64,000 nucleotides of DNA, taken from Nemopilema nomurai (lineage: Eukaryota; Cnidaria; Scyphozoa; Rhizostomeae; Rhizostomatidae). Below the pieces are notes generated by a model. It did no database searches. It saw only the letters and a program-made list of their open reading frames with translations, and had not been told where the DNA came from. Of the stretch, positions 60,471 through 64,000 are shown piece by piece (the first letter of the stretch is position 1; each line of letters begins with the position of its first letter). The stretch is taken from contig PEDN01001367.1 in the NCBI GenBank assembly GCA_003864495.1, positions 124,001-188,000 on the forward strand, given 5' to 3'. Position numbers and translations under genes: made by a program.

Positions 60471-63400
60471 ATGGCGGACGACGATGATGAAGATTTCGTA
60501 ACTATTGGTACCGCATTCGATATTCCAGAAAAGGATGAAAAGCCGAGAAAACAGTTTGATAAGCACGAGCAAGTGGTCGTTGATTCAAAGGGAAGACGGA
60601 GATTCCATGGAGCCTTTACTGGAGGGTTTTCCGCTGGGTACTTCAACTCCGTTGGCAGCAAAGAGGGCTGGACCCCTTCAACATTTTTGTCTTCAAGATC
60701 AAACCGTGCCAAAAATGAAGGAAATACACGGAGACCAGAAGATTTCATGGATGATGAAGACTTTGGAGACCATGGAATTGCTCCAAAAATGTTTATGACG
60801 AAAGAAGATTTTACGCCAGTCGACAGAGAACTGAATGAAAGGAAGAGGGTTCTGGGACAAGCTGTTCAAGAAGGTGTTCTAAGAAGTGCCGTACCTGGGG
60901 GTATCCCTGTTGATGATTTAATCATACCATCAAGACTGTCAATGGGCGTCCAACTTTTGCAGAGAATGGGCTGGAAGGCTGGACAGGGTATTGGTGAAAA
61001 GGAAGGAGTCCCAAAGTTAAAAGAAAGCACCCCTAGCAAAAAGGTAAATGGTTTTTTGGCACGATTTTTATTTTAAAAAAATATTTCAGAGTGTCATATT
61101 AGAATTCAATGCTCTATATTGGTTGCCTGTACATCTTTTATGTCATTTAGTGTTCTTGCAAATTGTAATATTCTAGTTGACTGACTTGTAAATCACCAAA
61201 GAGATATGAGAGAATGAAGACATCATTTATAGTCATTGTACAATGTTTTTGCATCTTATTTATATTTTTTTTTTATTGTTTTGCATTATACTTTTTCTCC
61301 TATATTTTGCTTCCAGGCAAGGAATATTATGTATTATTGCTTAACAAAACTTACAAACTTTAAACTTGTTTTAAAATAGGCAAAAGGACTCACACTCTCT
61401 TCATATTGTTTTTTTAAATCTACACTAATCTCATGCATTATTCTTCTAGGTTTATGGATGTGAGGTGCCTATAAATGCAGATGTGGATACTAAAGAGATG
61501 TTAGACCTTCTTGCCCCAAAAGATGTCCAGCCAATTAGCTTTACCCCAAAGGAGAATGTACATGGTGTTGGCTATAAGGGAATTAGCCCTGGTGGTATTT
61601 TCTCGCTATCAGCGGATAATCTTTCAAAGTCATTCAAACCGACTGGTAAAGAGCGAAGGGGAATAAGAGGTCAGGTAAGATTGAGAAATGAAATTTTTCA
61701 ATTAAATGAATAGGATGGATAGAGTGTTTGCTACTACCCTGTATTTTTTTCTTTTTTCCTTGATGGCTAGTAAAAACGTTATTAATAACTTTTGAAAAAT
61801 ACATATATATCCCTTTGAGAATGGTCTTTATGCATCTTGCTATGTTCATAAAAAGAATTTGAAATAGGCCATGGCTATTGGTTTTGACCAGGCTGTTAAA
61901 AATCTCCATTATATTCAATTGGAATCTTCAAGTAATGTGTACCATTCCATTATCTTTAAGGCCTTTGGAGTTGGTGCATTTGAAGAGGAGGATGAAAATG
62001 TTTATGGCTCAGAAGACATGTCTGAATATGACTTTGCTCTTTCTTCTGAGAGAGAGCAGAGACACCATGGATGGTCTGGCCCACCAAAAAAGGACAAAAT
62101 TAAAGGTCTGTGTGTTCTAGTGCTTTAGTTTCCATCATAGCTGTACTCAGTGTACTTTATAGTCTTATACTTGCCCATAAATGATAATATTAATCATATC
62201 TGCCAAATGTATTTTCACTTTTCCAGTGCACTGTTGTAAAGCAACTATGCTACAAAGGAACTGCAGTTTGGCAATTATTGGGGGCTCCAGCGCCCTGGTT
62301 CTGATGGGCCTGCATGAGTAACTGCCATATGGACTTCGTTTTAAGTAAATGATCTTGCTTCTTCTAGGTGCTATTGCAGGATTTCAGAAAGCATCAAAGC
62401 CAACAGCAATCAACAAGATTTTCAGGCCCCCATTGCTACCAGCAAATTTTGTCCCTGGAGGAAATTTTGATAACTTGAAATTGAGCAAAACGAAGGTGCA
62501 AGGAGGTGACACAACTTCACTGAATTCAAATGCTAGAGCCCTTCTTCTTGGGGAAAGAGTGCCAATAAAGCATGTAACTTCTGAAAATGTGAAACCAAAT
62601 TCATCAATGCTGGAAGTAAGCAAGAGTGTTGAATTAAGATCAACTGGCGAAAATAGTCGTTTGAAAAGTATTGAAAATCCTGGAGGTCCAGAGCCCGAGC
62701 GACCAAGGAAACCTTCTCGCTGGGACACTGAAGGAAGCAGCTCTATTGCATATGCTGGAAGGAAAGATCCTTCAAAAGAAGGCTCCTTTCAGCCATTTTT
62801 AAATGACCCTGAAAAGCAGCACAGGTATGATTCCTATTTGGAATCGAAAAGGTTTGGCAAAAATTCAGAGCTGAAGTACAGCGAGTGAGTCTTTGTTTTC
62901 TACCTTCCTTTTTTGCCACTGCTTTATGAAAGACAGCCAACTGCTTTATGAAAGAAATTTTCTCTGAAAATTGCTATCAATTTAGCTGCTTTGCGCAAAA
63001 CGTGAAGCCAATGTAATTCTTGTATACGGTAGCACATTGCCCTGGTTTTTTGTGCTTTTGAATTCACAAAAGTAACTTGATTTGTTTGTTGTAATTCTTT
63101 ATTGCTCAAGCCCAGGAATGCCCTCACACTTTGCCTAACTCCGCAGATTTTATGTAAAGTATATCATTTAGTGTCTGTTCTTAAGTTTTATGTCATGTGT
63201 TTCAAAGTGCCACTTTTGTCTGATTTTCTGTTCATTGCAAGGAATGTGTCCTTAAATTTTCTTTCGAATTTATTCAAATTTATCCGAATTTATTTTTTAG
63301 AAATCTGACTGAATGGGAAAAGGAAAGAGAATTGGAGGAGTTCGCAAGAGCTTCGATTTTGTTTCGTCCTATGTCCAGTTTTATTTCATCCCGATTCACA

Positions 63401-64000
63401 AGAGGAACCGACTTATCGAACTCTAAAGAAAAAGATGGCGATGGTGAAGGGCAAAAAGACCAAATCCCGGATTGTGAAAAGGCTGCAAAGCTGGGTTTTT
63501 TCGGAAAATTGACCAGAACGACCTACGATTGGTTTCCAAGTTCAGTTCTGTGTAAACGATTTAATGTTCCTCACCCATACCCTGGGTCGCGTTTTACAGG
63601 CACACCTGGCCGGGGTAAAAGAAAATCGAGCGACTGGGTACCTGTCAATGATAAAACTGTTAGTGATGAAGATTATGTTGGAGTAAGCAGCTCAATAAGA
63701 TCTAGCAGAGGTACTAAACCTGATGACTTAGAGGATACTGCCGGGGTAGATTGCGTTGTGCAAGAAGGCTTGGAGGACCGGAATAACAAACAACAAGGAA
63801 GTTTAGGTAAGCTAGATAGGACAGATAAAGGCCAGCCAAGTAGGCGGGCGGAATCTTCACAGCAGCCTGGGCCTTTATCTTGTTTGAATGATAAGGATGA
63901 CAAAAGTGACAGGGGTACAAGTTCCATCGGGATATCAACAGCTGTAGATGAGTCTAAAGACAGACCATCGTTGGACTTTTTTAAGGCAATTTTCTCCGAT
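60471..64000 (+). CDS. GPATCH1: GPATCH1, G-patch domain protein 1 (5' part, runs off window)
   Basis: Exons: 60471-61043, 61450-61674, 61961-62105, 62368-62884, 63301 to beyond 64000; 720 codons are visible and the human protein has 931. Family knowledge: a spliceosome component associated with catalytic-stage complexes that partners the DEAH helicase DHX35. The N-terminal conserved block has FVTIGTAFDIPEKDE, GRRRFHGAFTGGFSAGYFN and EDFMDDEDFG. The G-patch is about residues 155-198 and contains LLQRMGWKAGQGIGEK, the glycine-rich activator signature. Exon 3 gives AFGVGAFEEEDENVYGSED, exon 4 PLLPANFVPGGNF, and exon 5 TYDWFPSSVLCKRFNVPHPYP, all family hallmarks. Exon 5 ends in a low-complexity Ser/Asp/Lys tail still open at the window edge. 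An alternative exon 3 acceptor at 61868 is in frame. Confidence 0.95.

Overview
The window is nuclear DNA from an animal, most likely an invertebrate. It is AT-rich, and the genes are cut into many short exons by GT-AG introns full of simple repeats and decayed DNA transposons. All four genes are metazoan orthologues. The sequence alone does not fix the phylum. A cnidarian such as an anemone, coral or octocoral is a reasonable guess because of the retained ancestral gene set and the transposon types, but I cannot prove it.

Layout: 1-7511 holds no gene I can support. 7512-34913 (+) is a complete 30-exon MEGF8 gene. Its predicted product of 2663 residues has the full family architecture: signal peptide, CUB, EGF, six-bladed kelch propeller, PSI repeats, EGF and laminin-EGF, second CUB, second kelch propeller, PSI repeats, laminin-EGF, one membrane helix, and a cytoplasmic tail with MASRPF. 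An antisense tRNA-Arg(TCG) lies in intron 20. 34914-38302 is intergenic, with a 35-bp triplication and some unassigned coding-like pieces. 38303-55725 (+) is a complete 26-exon PCCA gene (mitochondrial propionyl-CoA carboxylase alpha, 715 residues). Its intron 2 carries a dead 3.1-kb transposon with long terminal inverted repeats, and its intron 18 carries a 635-bp array of a 12-bp G-quadruplex/GC-box minisatellite. 55726-57682 is the PCCA 3' flank. 57683-60334 (-) is an uninterrupted AP5B1 reading frame of 883 residues. It stands head-to-head, 136 bp between start codons, with GPATCH1 at 60471 onward (+), of which five exons (720 codons) lie in the window and the rest runs off the right edge.

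The four genes do not form a pathway: MEGF8 is a membrane receptor-like regulator of Hedgehog/BMP signalling, PCCA a mitochondrial carboxylase, AP5B1 an endosomal adaptor subunit and GPATCH1 a spliceosomal protein. The exon models were built by hand. Every junction uses GT/AG, the reading phase matches across every junction, and the MEGF8 and PCCA models sum to exact multiples of three. These checks are the main support for the splice sites chosen.

I found no gene cluster that looks like a new biological system. The most interesting signals are structural. A 27-bp tandem duplication gives MEGF8 exon 8 four successive in-phase 5' splice sites. Tandem arrays lie close to several other MEGF8 splice sites. 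Two furin-type sites lie just outside the MEGF8 membrane helix. GPATCH1 has an in-frame alternative acceptor. The PCCA intron holds dense G4/GC-box repeats.
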